DNA of 64,000 bases from Labilibacter sediminis. GTDB lineage: Bacteria; Bacteroidota; Bacteroidia; Bacteroidales; Marinilabiliaceae. The translations under genes and the position numbers were made by a program. A model generated the notes under the pieces. It did not search any database and was not told the DNA's origin. It worked only from the letters and a program-made list of their open reading frames with translations. Where the stretch lies: positions 1 to 64,000 of the forward strand of contig NZ_VCHY01000013.1 in the NCBI RefSeq assembly GCF_005877885.1. Reading direction: 5' to 3'. Positions 26,588 to 34,322 of the stretch are shown in pieces (the first letter of the stretch is position 1; every line of letters begins with the position of its first letter).

Positions 26588-26610
26588 GTCACTATAATAT
26601 TGCGAAGTAA

Positions 26611-26650
26611 AAATGCCTGACTCAAATTAATGAATCAGGCATTTTTTATT
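26611..26650. terminator. Bidirectional terminator
   Basis: AAATGCCTGA pairs with TCAGGCATTT, flanked by A-rich sequence on the left and TTTTTTATT on the right, between convergent genes. Confidence 0.85.
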
Positions 26651-26679
26651 ATGTGGTTTTAAAAACTAAAGCTGTTTAT

Positions 26680-27291
26680 TTAGAAGCGAAATACAAGTCC
26701 GCCACCAACATCACCTTGTACAAAGCTGGAACCCAGATTTACACTGCCTCCGGAACCTCCGGAACCACCATAAAAGCCAAATCCACTCCACTGTATAGGA
26801 ACTAACATTCGAAGGTGAAGTTTGATGCCCAAATGATCGTTAAAAAAGAATTTAACTCCACCTTGAGCGGTAATCGCAAACTTTACTTCATCATCATAGC
26901 TGCTCTTTTGAGGTGCAAAGGAAGCAACACCTAAACCAAGTCCTCCATAAGGAACCACCTTACCTTCTCCAAAGTGCTTAATGGCACCCAGTTGAAACCA
27001 ATCGTTATTTAGGTCGCCGGTAATTTTTCTATCTACAAATCCACCTCTGTAAATTGTATGAACAAATGAGGTTGGTTGACGAATGTACTCTAGTGAAATA
27101 CCAATTCCGTTTTCTAAAATGTAGTTTAATGCTACACCATAATTTTCACTGTCTTTGATATTTACATTACCATCATAGTAATGAATTTTTCCGCCAAACA
27201 TATATCCGGAGTAAGGTATTAATTCAATACTTTGTCCAAATGAAACAGACGAAATAAAAATCAATAAAAATGCAATTTTAATCTTCTTCAT
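26680..27291 (-). CDS. Outer-membrane beta-barrel-like protein
   Basis: The ATG at 27291 gives the signal peptide MKKIKIAFLLIFISSVSFGQ; an in-frame start 39 bp upstream is less likely. The mature 183-residue protein consists of amphipathic strands alternating with turns (IELIPYSGYMFGGK, YGVALNYILENGIGISLEYI, GAIKHFGEGKVVPYGGLGLG, AITAQGGVKFFFNDHLGIKLHLRM) and ends in GGGLVFRF, with the terminal Phe typical of outer-membrane barrels. A Gly/Ser-rich loop (GGSGGSGGS) precedes the last strand. An eight-stranded barrel is plausible. The gene for another small secreted protein lies just upstream on the same strand. Confidence 0.75.
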   Translation of the reverse strand: MKKIKIAFLLIFISSVSFGQSIELIPYSGYMFGGKIHYYDGNVNIKDSENYGVALNYILENGIGISLEYIRQPTSFVHTIYRGGFVDRKITGDLNNDWFQLGAIKHFGEGKVVPYGGLGLGVASFAPQKSSYDDEVKFAITAQGGVKFFFNDHLGIKLHLRMLVPIQWSGFGFYGGSGGSGGSVNLGSSFVQGDVGGGLVFRF

Positions 27292-27365
27292 ATTTGGGAG
27301 GTTAAAAGAATACCCATCTTTATATTTCATCAGTTGGGTATTTAAAATTTTGTTTTAATTAAATT

Positions 27366-27854
27366 TTACTTGATACCCAATTGTTTCTTTTGGATAAAAG
27401 GTAGGCTTTCAATAATTGAAATTCTAATTAAGCTGTTAAAATAACTCTCAAGTTGATAAAACTTTGTAGCTACTTGAGGCGATGTTTGTTTAAGCATTTG
27501 CTTGTAATACTTGTCCAATAATTTTTGGTTTTTCTTTTGCTTGGCGATAGCTTGCTTCATCAATTCCTTCAGTTTTTCATCATTCATTTCCTCATAGTTT
27601 TCTACATAATCATAAAGCAACTTCATTCGTCCTCTACCAAGCTCTTCGCGCTCTGCCTCATACTGGTCGTACAACTCCCAAAAAATAGATTTATTCGAAT
27701 CTTCAATATCAATATAGTCATTCATTACTGATTTTTTCTCCATACCATAAATCGACTGGTACAATTCAAATTCAGCTTTTGATAAATTGCTTTGTGCGCT
27801 CGTGTATGAGCCAAAAGTAATAGCGAATGCTATAAATAAAATGTACTTCTTCAT
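27366..27854 (-). CDS. Small secreted helical protein
   Basis: The 162-residue protein has a signal peptide (1-20, ending YTSAQ), then a highly charged helical body (EKKSVMNDYIDIEDSNKSIF, then KLKELMKQAIAKQKKNQKLL). The architecture is similar to Spy/CpxP-type periplasmic chaperones, but I see no clear LTxxQ motif, so the similarity is only structural. It lies 74 bp upstream of the barrel gene on the same strand, and the two may form one transcript. Function unknown. Confidence 0.6.
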   Translation of the reverse strand: MKKYILFIAFAITFGSYTSAQSNLSKAEFELYQSIYGMEKKSVMNDYIDIEDSNKSIFWELYDQYEAEREELGRGRMKLLYDYVENYEEMNDEKLKELMKQAIAKQKKNQKLLDKYYKQMLKQTSPQVATKFYQLESYFNSLIRISIIESLPFIQKKQLGIK

Positions 27855-27985
27855 AAGTTTTAAAATTAATGTTTAGATTATTTAGTTTCTATTGTAAATT
27901 TAATATAACTATTTAGATTGAAAAATGTTTAATGTTATATATAAACCGCTAAACGATAGATTTCTTTGTAAGGTATAACCTGTTT

Positions 27986-29260
27986 CTAAAATCTTGATTT
28001 CCAAAGTTTTTTTAGTCGATCTAAGATTTTTATTTCCTGTGCATTATTTTGTGGTTTATACAATTTTTGCTTTAGCAATTCCTGCGGCATAAAATCCTGG
28101 GCAATAAAATTATCCTTTCCATCATGCGAATATTTGTATTCTTTACCATATCCAAGCTCTTTCATTAATTTGGTAGGCGCATTTCTAAGGTGTAACGGCA
28201 CAGGAAGATTTCCCGTTTGCTTTACAAGGGATTGGGCATCTTTAATGGCTAAATAAGCCGAATTGCTTTTGGGACTTGTAGCCAGATATAAGGTGACTTG
28301 TGATAAAATAATTCTGCTTTCGGGCCAGCCTACCATTTTAATGGCCTCGAAACACTGGGTCGCTAACAAAAGGGCATTGGGATTTGCTAGTCCGATATCT
28401 TCAGATGCAGAAATGACAAGACGCCGGGCAATAAATTTAGGATCTTCACCTCCTTCAACCATACGGGCTAACCAATATACAGCTGCATCAGGATCGCTTC
28501 CCCTTATTGATTTAATAAAAGCAGATATGATGTCATAATGCATCTCTCCATTTTTATCATAGGCCGATGGATTAGTCTGCAAGCTTTCAGTGACACTATC
28601 ATTGGTAATCACAATTTTCTCACTTTCACTAGCATTTACCACCAACTCTAAAATATTAAGAAGTTTACGAGCATCTCCTCCCGAAAATCGAAACAACGCT
28701 TCTTCTTCCGAAATAGTAATGTTCTTGTTTTTTAGTACTTCGTCGGTAGTAAGTGCTTTTTTAAGAAGGTCTTGCAAATCCTTTTTTTCAAGAGATTTTA
28801 ATGTATACACCTGACACCTGGAAAGCAGTGGAGATATCACCTCAAAAGACGGATTTTCTGTTGTAGCACCAATTAAAGTAAAAATACCCTGTTCAACCGC
28901 ACCTAACAGCGAATCTTGCTGTGATTTACTAAAACGATGAATCTCATCAATAAATAAAATGGGATTTGGGCTATTAAAAAACTTGGCTTTTTTTGCCTTT
29001 TCAATCACTTCACGAACATCCTTAACACCTGAATTAATAGCTGATAAAATGTAAAAAGGCCGGTTTAGTTGATTCGATATGATTTTAGCCAAAGTTGTTT
29101 TTCCTACTCCCGGCGGACCCCAAAGAATGATAGAGGAAATGACTCCTGAGTCAATCATTTTCCTTAAAACAGCATTTTTACCTACTAAATGTTGTTGGCC
29201 AATATATTGGTCAAGAGAGTTAGGGCGCTGTCTTTCAGCTAATGGGGGATAGTTGCTCAT
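27986..29260 (-). CDS. rarA: Replication-associated recombination protein A
   Basis: The 424-residue AAA+ ATPase (ATG 29260 preferred to an in-frame TTG at 29284) acts at stalled replication forks and is related to clamp-loader subunits and eukaryotic WRNIP1. It opens with the family signature PLAERQRPNSLDQYIGQQHL, Walker A GPPGVGKT (48-55), Walker B LFIDEIHRF, sensor 1 IGATTENPSFE and the arginine-finger region LLSRCQVY. The C-terminal part carries the MgsA/RarA tetramerisation region, with LARMVEGGEDPKFIARRLV and the conserved HLRNAPTKLMKELGYG. Length is normal. It is divergent from msrA. Confidence 0.96.
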   Translation of the reverse strand: MSNYPPLAERQRPNSLDQYIGQQHLVGKNAVLRKMIDSGVISSIILWGPPGVGKTTLAKIISNQLNRPFYILSAINSGVKDVREVIEKAKKAKFFNSPNPILFIDEIHRFSKSQQDSLLGAVEQGIFTLIGATTENPSFEVISPLLSRCQVYTLKSLEKKDLQDLLKKALTTDEVLKNKNITISEEEALFRFSGGDARKLLNILELVVNASESEKIVITNDSVTESLQTNPSAYDKNGEMHYDIISAFIKSIRGSDPDAAVYWLARMVEGGEDPKFIARRLVISASEDIGLANPNALLLATQCFEAIKMVGWPESRIILSQVTLYLATSPKSNSAYLAIKDAQSLVKQTGNLPVPLHLRNAPTKLMKELGYGKEYKYSHDGKDNFIAQDFMPQELLKQKLYKPQNNAQEIKILDRLKKLWKSRF

Positions 29261-29435
29261 GTTGTATTGTTTCTTAGGCCTCAAATTTACAAAACCAATG
29301 TGAATATAGCGCTTTGTGTTTCTTTTTTTAGTTGAACTGTTTATGATATTTGTTGTTTAATCTCTAACAGTAAAAACTTATCATTGTATCATATTGGATT
29401 TTCCATATGTTGCTTTGTGGTATAAAAAAGCAGGC

Positions 29436-30032
29436 ATGCAAAAAATCTTTTTATTATTTATTTTATCTACCATATATATGTTATCAGAAGGTCAAAAGAA
29501 AGAAGTCACCACCTTGGGTGCAGGTTGTTTTTGGTGTGTAGAAGCTGTTTATGATCAACTTAATGGCGTTATTGCTGTTGAATCGGGATATTCTGGTGGG
29601 CACAAAGAAAACCCAACGTATAAAGAAGTGTGCGCGGAGACCACAGGACATGCTGAGGTTTGCCAAATTACGTTTAACCCTGATGTAATATCTTTTGGTG
29701 AAATACTAACGGTATTCTGGTCTATTCATAACCCAACTACTTTAAACAGACAAGGTGCAGATATAGGTATGCAATATAGATCTGCTATATTTTACCATTC
29801 CTCAGAGCAGGAAAAGGTTGCTAAAGAACAAGTTAAGTTGATTAATGAGCAAAAATTATATAGCGATCCTATTGTAACTGAAGTAACGCCATATTCTTCT
29901 TTTTTTGTGGCAGAAAATTATCACAAGGAGTATTTCGAAAATAATCCTAATCAACCTTATTGTAGAATGGTGGTAGGACCTAAAGTGGAGAAGTTTCAGA
30001 AAATGTTCAAAGATCAATTAAAAGCTAAGTAA
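29436..30032 (+). CDS. msrA: Peptide-methionine (S)-S-oxide reductase, exported
   Basis: MsrA reduces methionine-S-sulfoxide in oxidised proteins. With the ATG at 29436 the product begins with a hydrophobic signal sequence (MQKIFLLFILSTIYMLSEGQ), so this copy probably works in the periplasm. The catalytic cysteine is C31 in GAGCFWC. GYSGGHKENPTYKEVC, TGHAEVCQITF and QYRSAIFYH are the other family blocks. A C-terminal Cys at PYCRMVVGPK could act as a resolving cysteine. Its 3' end overlaps the convergent ARM-repeat gene by 15 bp. The exported form would need a periplasmic thiol reductant. Confidence 0.93.
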   Translation: MQKIFLLFILSTIYMLSEGQKKEVTTLGAGCFWCVEAVYDQLNGVIAVESGYSGGHKENPTYKEVCAETTGHAEVCQITFNPDVISFGEILTVFWSIHNPTTLNRQGADIGMQYRSAIFYHSSEQEKVAKEQVKLINEQKLYSDPIVTEVTPYSSFFVAENYHKEYFENNPNQPYCRMVVGPKVEKFQKMFKDQLKAK

Positions 30033-30581
30033 GGCACTATCAATATTTAGTTCTTTTAATATTTTGTTGGCACGACTTTTAAAACCAGCTGAATTATAAG
30101 GGAGTTGTGCTTCAATAACTTCCTTTAATTCATGTTTTAAATCGGGGTATTCAGTACAAATATTAAACAGGATTTGCATGCAATGCACTTTTACGGCTAC
30201 AGGTATTAGCTCAGATATCAACCAGGCGAAACAGGTATTTATTAATTCTCCGGTGGCATTTTTAGTTATATCAGATAACGATAAAATTTTTGAAATATGT
30301 CGTTTTGCTCCATCTGAATTTATAGAATCAAAACGTTTAATCATATCGCCTATATATGGATCGATAAGTTCAGGATTATCTAAAAAAACATGCTCAAAAA
30401 CCCAGGTGGCCTTCCATTGAATGTTTTTTTTACCTGACCAAATAAGTTGATAAAGCGTATCAATAACTTGCGGGTTATCCAGGATGTACTGTGTGAGAAG
30501 TAAGGTGTTTGTTTTAGATGCAGGAGCGGAAAGTTGTTTTTCTAAATTAGATATTTCTGATTTGGAGTCTTGATTTTTCAT
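30018..30581 (-). CDS. HEAT/ARM-like repeat protein
   Basis: The protein of about 187 residues (ATG 30581; a GTG three codons upstream is also possible) is all-helical and looks like a HEAT or armadillo solenoid: LIWSGKKNIQWKATWVFEHVF, LIDPYIGDMIKRFDS and VAVKVHCMQILFNICTEY have typical repeat spacing. There is no signal peptide, suggesting a cytoplasmic scaffold. Its last 15 bp overlap the 3' end of msrA on the opposite strand. I cannot assign a function. Confidence 0.65.
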   Translation of the reverse strand: MKNQDSKSEISNLEKQLSAPASKTNTLLLTQYILDNPQVIDTLYQLIWSGKKNIQWKATWVFEHVFLDNPELIDPYIGDMIKRFDSINSDGAKRHISKILSLSDITKNATGELINTCFAWLISELIPVAVKVHCMQILFNICTEYPDLKHELKEVIEAQLPYNSAGFKSRANKILKELNIDSALLSF

Positions 30582-30649
30582 TGTAACCACTAACTTATTT
30601 TATCGTCCCGATTAGTATACGAAATTGTTGGTAATTATGGAGCAAAACT

Positions 30650-30683
30650 ATAAAAAAACCGGATTATAAATATTTAATCCGGT
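30650..30683 (-). terminator. Terminator for minus-strand transcription
   Basis: ACCGGATTA (30658-30666) pairs with TAATCCGGT (30675-30683); read on the minus strand, the stem is followed by a run of seven T. It would stop transcripts from the SnoaL-like gene, about 270 bp downstream of its stop codon. Confidence 0.7.
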
Positions 30684-30710
30684 AATTCCATTAAGGTAAT
30701 TGTATTTAAG

Positions 30711-30925
30711 ATTCAACCACCTTGTGGTTGTATAAATATGGTTTATCGTATACCCAGCAATGCGTACAGGGCTATTCATATTTTAATCCTTTCAGGATTA
30801 TATTTAGCCAAAACCACGAGTGTGGTTTAAATTTAGATAACCATGGATGGAATCCGCGGTTATTTTAGAATCATAAAATAGAATCCTGAAGGGATTCAAT
30901 CTTTAAATGCGATTGCCCTGATAAT
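30711..30925. repeat. Mosaic of short hairpin modules
   Basis: Consecutive small inverted repeats are visible: AACCAC-CTT-GTGGTT (about 30714), AATCCT-TTC-AGGATT (about 30785), AAACCAC-GAGT-GTGGTTT (about 30814) and AATCCTGAAGGGATT (about 30883). Such CCTGAAGGG-type loops recur in intergenic DNA of many Bacteroidota. It has no coding potential; a mobile or RNA-structural origin is inferred. Confidence 0.6.
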
Positions 30926-30953
30926 TCCATTAAAAAATACGTTCAATACTTTT

Positions 30954-31403
30954 TTATTCGCTTTCTTCAATATCAGGTTTCTCTGTTAAAGGAGCAGAAA
31001 CATGAGACTGCACAATTTTCCATTGATGATCATACATTTGCATCACACCTGTATGTCTGAAACCTTCAAGACTAAAAGGATCATTTTTAGCTTCAATACA
31101 TGTATCAATGAGTTGAGAGTACCATGCAGTATTGCCGCTTTCAGCAATGTTTATTTGTGTGTTTCGAGCAGTTATTTTAAGTCCGTTTCTGGCTTTAATC
31201 ATTTTCTTCATATAGGTATAGAATTCTGACCATCCCTGCCAGTATTCATCAATATCTGTACCTATATTTACCACTTGGGCACCATGACAAAAACAACTTG
31301 AGAAAAGCTCAATATCACCCAATTCCTGCGATTTAATAAGTTTGTTTAGGAGTTCTTCGGCTAGTTTATGATTTACGGATTGTGAGGTTGCTTGAAGTTC
31401 CAT
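30954..31403 (-). CDS. SnoaL-like / NTF2-fold protein
   Basis: The 149-residue protein fits the SnoaL-like ketosteroid-isomerase-type fold: LLNKLIKSQELGDIELFSSCF is the first helix pair, VVNIGTDIDEYWQGWSEFYTYMKKM follows, and the strands NTQINIAESGNTAWYSQLID and GFRHTGVMQMYDHQWKIVQSH close the cone. Proteins of this fold bind small hydrophobic ligands or act in association with other enzymes. There is no signal peptide. No catalytic residue can be named with confidence. It is a single gene with a probable terminator about 270 bp downstream. Confidence 0.78.
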   Translation of the reverse strand: MELQATSQSVNHKLAEELLNKLIKSQELGDIELFSSCFCHGAQVVNIGTDIDEYWQGWSEFYTYMKKMIKARNGLKITARNTQINIAESGNTAWYSQLIDTCIEAKNDPFSLEGFRHTGVMQMYDHQWKIVQSHVSAPLTEKPDIEESE

Positions 31404-31691
31404 GACGATGAGTTTATAAAGGTTAATAATACAAATAGATTTCTCCTGTAATCTATCCTGACTGTTTCGTTCAAATAATTTAAATGCAAAGATGTAGTCT
31501 AAATTTACAAATCAAACGGAGGCATGTCAAGCAGATAATAAGGGATATATAAAGTAATAGGGAAGGAATGCAAGATGGCAGGAAGGGTGATGTGTAATAA
31601 ATATGACGAAGAAAAACGGTGATTTAAACGGTTTCTTTAAGTCTTTTAATAAAATCTAAGCTTCTTAATTTTATCGACATTAGGTAATTAT
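31404..31691. other. Divergent intergenic region
   Basis: The space between the SnoaL-like gene and the OmpA-family gene contains no open frame or conspicuous repeat apart from the promoter-like box at its right edge. Confidence 0.5.
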
Positions 31692-31699
31692 TAAATTTG
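31692..31699 (+). promoter_or_regulatory. -7 element of OmpA-family gene
   Basis: TAAATTTG matches TAnnTTTG. It overlaps the TTG at 31697, which argues that translation starts further downstream at GTG 31733. No TTG is seen at the -33 distance. Confidence 0.5.
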
Positions 31700-31732
31700 T
31701 ATGCAATATTTATAATTCAGATTCTATTCAAG

Positions 31733-33718
31733 GTGATACAGATACGCAGTTCATTTATTTTAATTTTAGGGGTGTTTTGTCTCTTATTGGGGAGCGAAAA
31801 CTTATCGGCACAAAAACTAACTACAAAATCAAAAAAGGCTGAAGCACTTTATAAAAAGGCAACATCATTTTATGCTAACAATCAGTTTGAATTGGCTAAG
31901 GAATCTTTGTATCAGGCTATTAAAAAAGATGACGCATTTATAGAGGCTTATATTTTACTATCTGAAGTATTCTTTGAGCAAGAAGAATATGCTAAAGAGG
32001 CTGAGTTGTTAGAGCAGGTGATTGCGATGGATTCCACTTTTTTTATTTACAGTTATTATAGCTTGGGAGTGGCCAATTTTCATTTGAGCAAGTATGATAA
32101 AGCGGCTGACTGGTTTTATAAATATTATAGCAAGAGCAACAATCCTAAATCGAAGCAAAGGGTAGAAGAATGGATAGAAAGGGTAAAGTTTGCTAAAGAT
32201 GCTAAAGAAAAACCCAAGCATGTACGACCGGTTAATCTTGGTACAAATATTAATAGCAAGTATAATGATTACTGGCCAAGTATTACTGCAGACGAAAATA
32301 TTTTGGTTTTTACGGTGATGGTGGCCAGAGATTCGGCCATTACAGACAAACCATACGCAAATGCAATAGCTAATTATTATCATGAAGATTTTTACCGTTC
32401 CGTAAAAGATGAAAGTGGTGAATGGAGTACAAGAGAAAAGCTTTCACCTCCTATAAACAGTGATCATAATGAAGGTGCCCAGGCTCTTTCTGCTGATGGT
32501 AACTGGATGTTTTTTACTGCTTGTGGAAGAAAGGATGGTAAGGGTTCTTGTGATATTTATTTCAGTCGACGAACCAATCATGGTTGGAGCGATCCGGTAA
32601 ATATCGGAGCACCGGTTAATACGCCATATTGGGAATCTCAACCTTCGTTTTCATCGGATGGGCGAACCCTTTATTTTGCCAGTAACAGAGCAGGAGGTAA
32701 AGGAGGACGAGATATCTGGCGTAGCAGAATCATCGGATTGAAACCTGATGGAACTCCATTTTTTGGTAAGGTAGAGAACCTGGGGAATCTTGTTAATACT
32801 CACAATGAAGAAAAGTCGCCTTTTATTCATCCTGATAATATCACTTTATATTATGCTTCTTCGGGATTACCAGGCATGGGACAAATGGATTTATATCTAA
32901 CTAAAATAAATGAAAATGGTAGTTTTAGTAAACCTGTCAATTTAGGATACCCCATTAATACTTCTGCTGATGAAGTTGGTTTGGTAGTGACAGCAAGTGG
33001 TAAAAAGGCTTATTTTTCATCAGAAAGAGAAGGAGATTCGTTTGGAGGCAAAGATATTTACAGCTTTGAATTACCTCCGGATATTCAACCTAATCCGGTA
33101 TCGTATGTTAAGGGAAGAGTGTTTGATATCCGAACAAGAGAAAGGCTTTCGGCCACTTTTGAATTGAAAGATTTAGAGACCAGAAAGATGGTTGTAGAGG
33201 CCTTATCTACAGATTTTTCGGGGGAGTTTTTAGTGTGCTTGCCCATTGGAGGATCATATGCTTTAAATGTTTCTAAACCCGGTTACTTATTTTATTCTGA
33301 CCATTTTAATATGGATTCAACAGCATCACATCTTAATCCAAGAGTTATAGATATATACTTAAAACCTATAAAAGTTGGAGAACAAGTGGTGCTCAAAAAT
33401 GTTTTCTTTGAAACAGACTCTTATCAGTTAATGTCTCAATCAGAACTTGAATTAAATAAAATTGTTGATTTTATGAAACTCAATGACAAGGTAAAAATTC
33501 AGTTGATAGGCTACACAGATAATGTGGGAACGGCAGATTATAACCTGAATTTAAGTAATAAACGAGCGCATCAGGTTTATCAATATCTCGTAACTGCCGG
33601 TATTAAAGAGGCTAGACTCTCATACAAAGGAGAAGGGATGAATAACCCTGTAGAAAGCAATGATACTGAAGAAGGAAGATCGAAAAACAGGCGTACTGAG
33701 ATGAAGATTGTAGAATAA
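31733..33718 (+). CDS. TPR / PD40 propeller / CarboxypepD_reg / OmpA envelope protein (PorE-like)
   Basis: The protein of about 661 residues (GTG 31733 chosen because an in-frame TTG at 31697 coincides with the -7 box) has a signal peptide ending near NLSAQ, TPR repeats (about 30-150), a WD40-like PD40 beta-propeller (about 170-440; SADGNWMFFTACG, SSDGRTLYFASNRAGG, GGKDIYSFELP), a carboxypeptidase-regulatory-like domain (about 455-540) and a C-terminal OmpA domain (about 550-660) with the peptidoglycan-binding GYTDNVGTADYNLNLSNKRA. This order is the one described for PorE of the type IX secretion system, but many Bacteroidota encode several paralogues with it, so T9SS membership is only a possibility. 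It anchors to peptidoglycan from the outer membrane side. Confidence 0.88.
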   Translation: MIQIRSSFILILGVFCLLLGSENLSAQKLTTKSKKAEALYKKATSFYANNQFELAKESLYQAIKKDDAFIEAYILLSEVFFEQEEYAKEAELLEQVIAMDSTFFIYSYYSLGVANFHLSKYDKAADWFYKYYSKSNNPKSKQRVEEWIERVKFAKDAKEKPKHVRPVNLGTNINSKYNDYWPSITADENILVFTVMVARDSAITDKPYANAIANYYHEDFYRSVKDESGEWSTREKLSPPINSDHNEGAQALSADGNWMFFTACGRKDGKGSCDIYFSRRTNHGWSDPVNIGAPVNTPYWESQPSFSSDGRTLYFASNRAGGKGGRDIWRSRIIGLKPDGTPFFGKVENLGNLVNTHNEEKSPFIHPDNITLYYASSGLPGMGQMDLYLTKINENGSFSKPVNLGYPINTSADEVGLVVTASGKKAYFSSEREGDSFGGKDIYSFELPPDIQPNPVSYVKGRVFDIRTRERLSATFELKDLETRKMVVEALSTDFSGEFLVCLPIGGSYALNVSKPGYLFYSDHFNMDSTASHLNPRVIDIYLKPIKVGEQVVLKNVFFETDSYQLMSQSELELNKIVDFMKLNDKVKIQLIGYTDNVGTADYNLNLSNKRAHQVYQYLVTAGIKEARLSYKGEGMNNPVESNDTEEGRSKNRRTEMKIVE

Positions 33719-33741
33719 TCTAAAAAACTTCTAATCATTTA

Positions 33742-33911
33742 AACCCGGATTATGTATTAGAACTTTGTGACGAGCATTGAAAGAGCAATAAAACAAGGCA
33801 TTTTGGAAGCGAGGCATAGCATCGTTCTGATGAGCTGACGTAATGCAACGAAGTGTCTTGTTTTGAAGCAGTTTCAATGCGTAGTAGATTTTCTAATGCA
33901 TAACGCGGGTT
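33742..33911 (+). repeat. 170-bp long-hairpin element, copy 3 (inverted orientation)
   Basis: The ends AACCCGGATTATG and TAATGCATAACGCGGGTT are inverted repeats. The apex GAGGCATAGCATCG lies near 33811-33824. It shares length, ends and apex with copies at 21479 and 56219 but is more diverged and in the opposite orientation. Its right end is 12 bases from the start codon of the next gene. Confidence 0.8.
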
Positions 33912-33923
33912 AAACATATCAAA

Positions 33924-34322
33924 TTGAATAGATTTCAAAATATAAAATTCAGTTCGGTAGATGATTTTTTAGAATATTTACCGGAAGAAGAGTTGGAAAT
34001 TGTTGAATTTATCCGGCAACTTATAGGTAGTTGTATGCCCTATTACAAGGAAAAGCTGGCGTATAATGTACCTTTTTATTATGGCAAAAAACGTATATTA
34101 TTTATCTGGCCTTCAAGCGTGCCATGGGCTAAAGTTGAAGCCGGAGGTGTAATGCTTGGTTTTTGCAAAGGCTACCTGATTCCTGACGATATAGGATATT
34201 TGGAGAAAGGAAACCGGAAAGAAATTTATACCAAAACATTTTTCTCTGTTAAAGAAATAGATGTAGACCTGTTGAAAGCCTACATTTATAGCGCAATTGA
34301 TATAGATCAATCCTTTAGTTAA
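33924..34322 (+). CDS. DUF1801 (YdhG-like) domain protein
   Basis: The 132-residue protein matches the DUF1801 pattern: SVDDFLEYLPEEELEIVEFIRQLI, YKEKLAYNVPFYYGKKRILFIWPSS, and GGVMLGFCKGYLIPDD. Members are small alpha/beta cytoplasmic proteins of unknown function, structurally like frataxin-type folds. The only reasonable start is TTG at 33924; a stop lies in frame at 33894 inside the neighbouring hairpin element, and the next Met is far inside the domain. The element may have displaced the original promoter or start. Its stop codon abuts the convergent transporter gene. Confidence 0.72.
   Translation: MNRFQNIKFSSVDDFLEYLPEEELEIVEFIRQLIGSCMPYYKEKLAYNVPFYYGKKRILFIWPSSVPWAKVEAGGVMLGFCKGYLIPDDIGYLEKGNRKEIYTKTFFSVKEIDVDLLKAYIYSAIDIDQSFS

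Larger units (their letters stand above)
30591..30953. other. Intergenic region with terminator and hairpin mosaic
   Basis: Holds a terminator (30650-30683) and a mosaic of short inverted repeats (30711-30925), both listed separately. No gene is seen. Confidence 0.6.
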
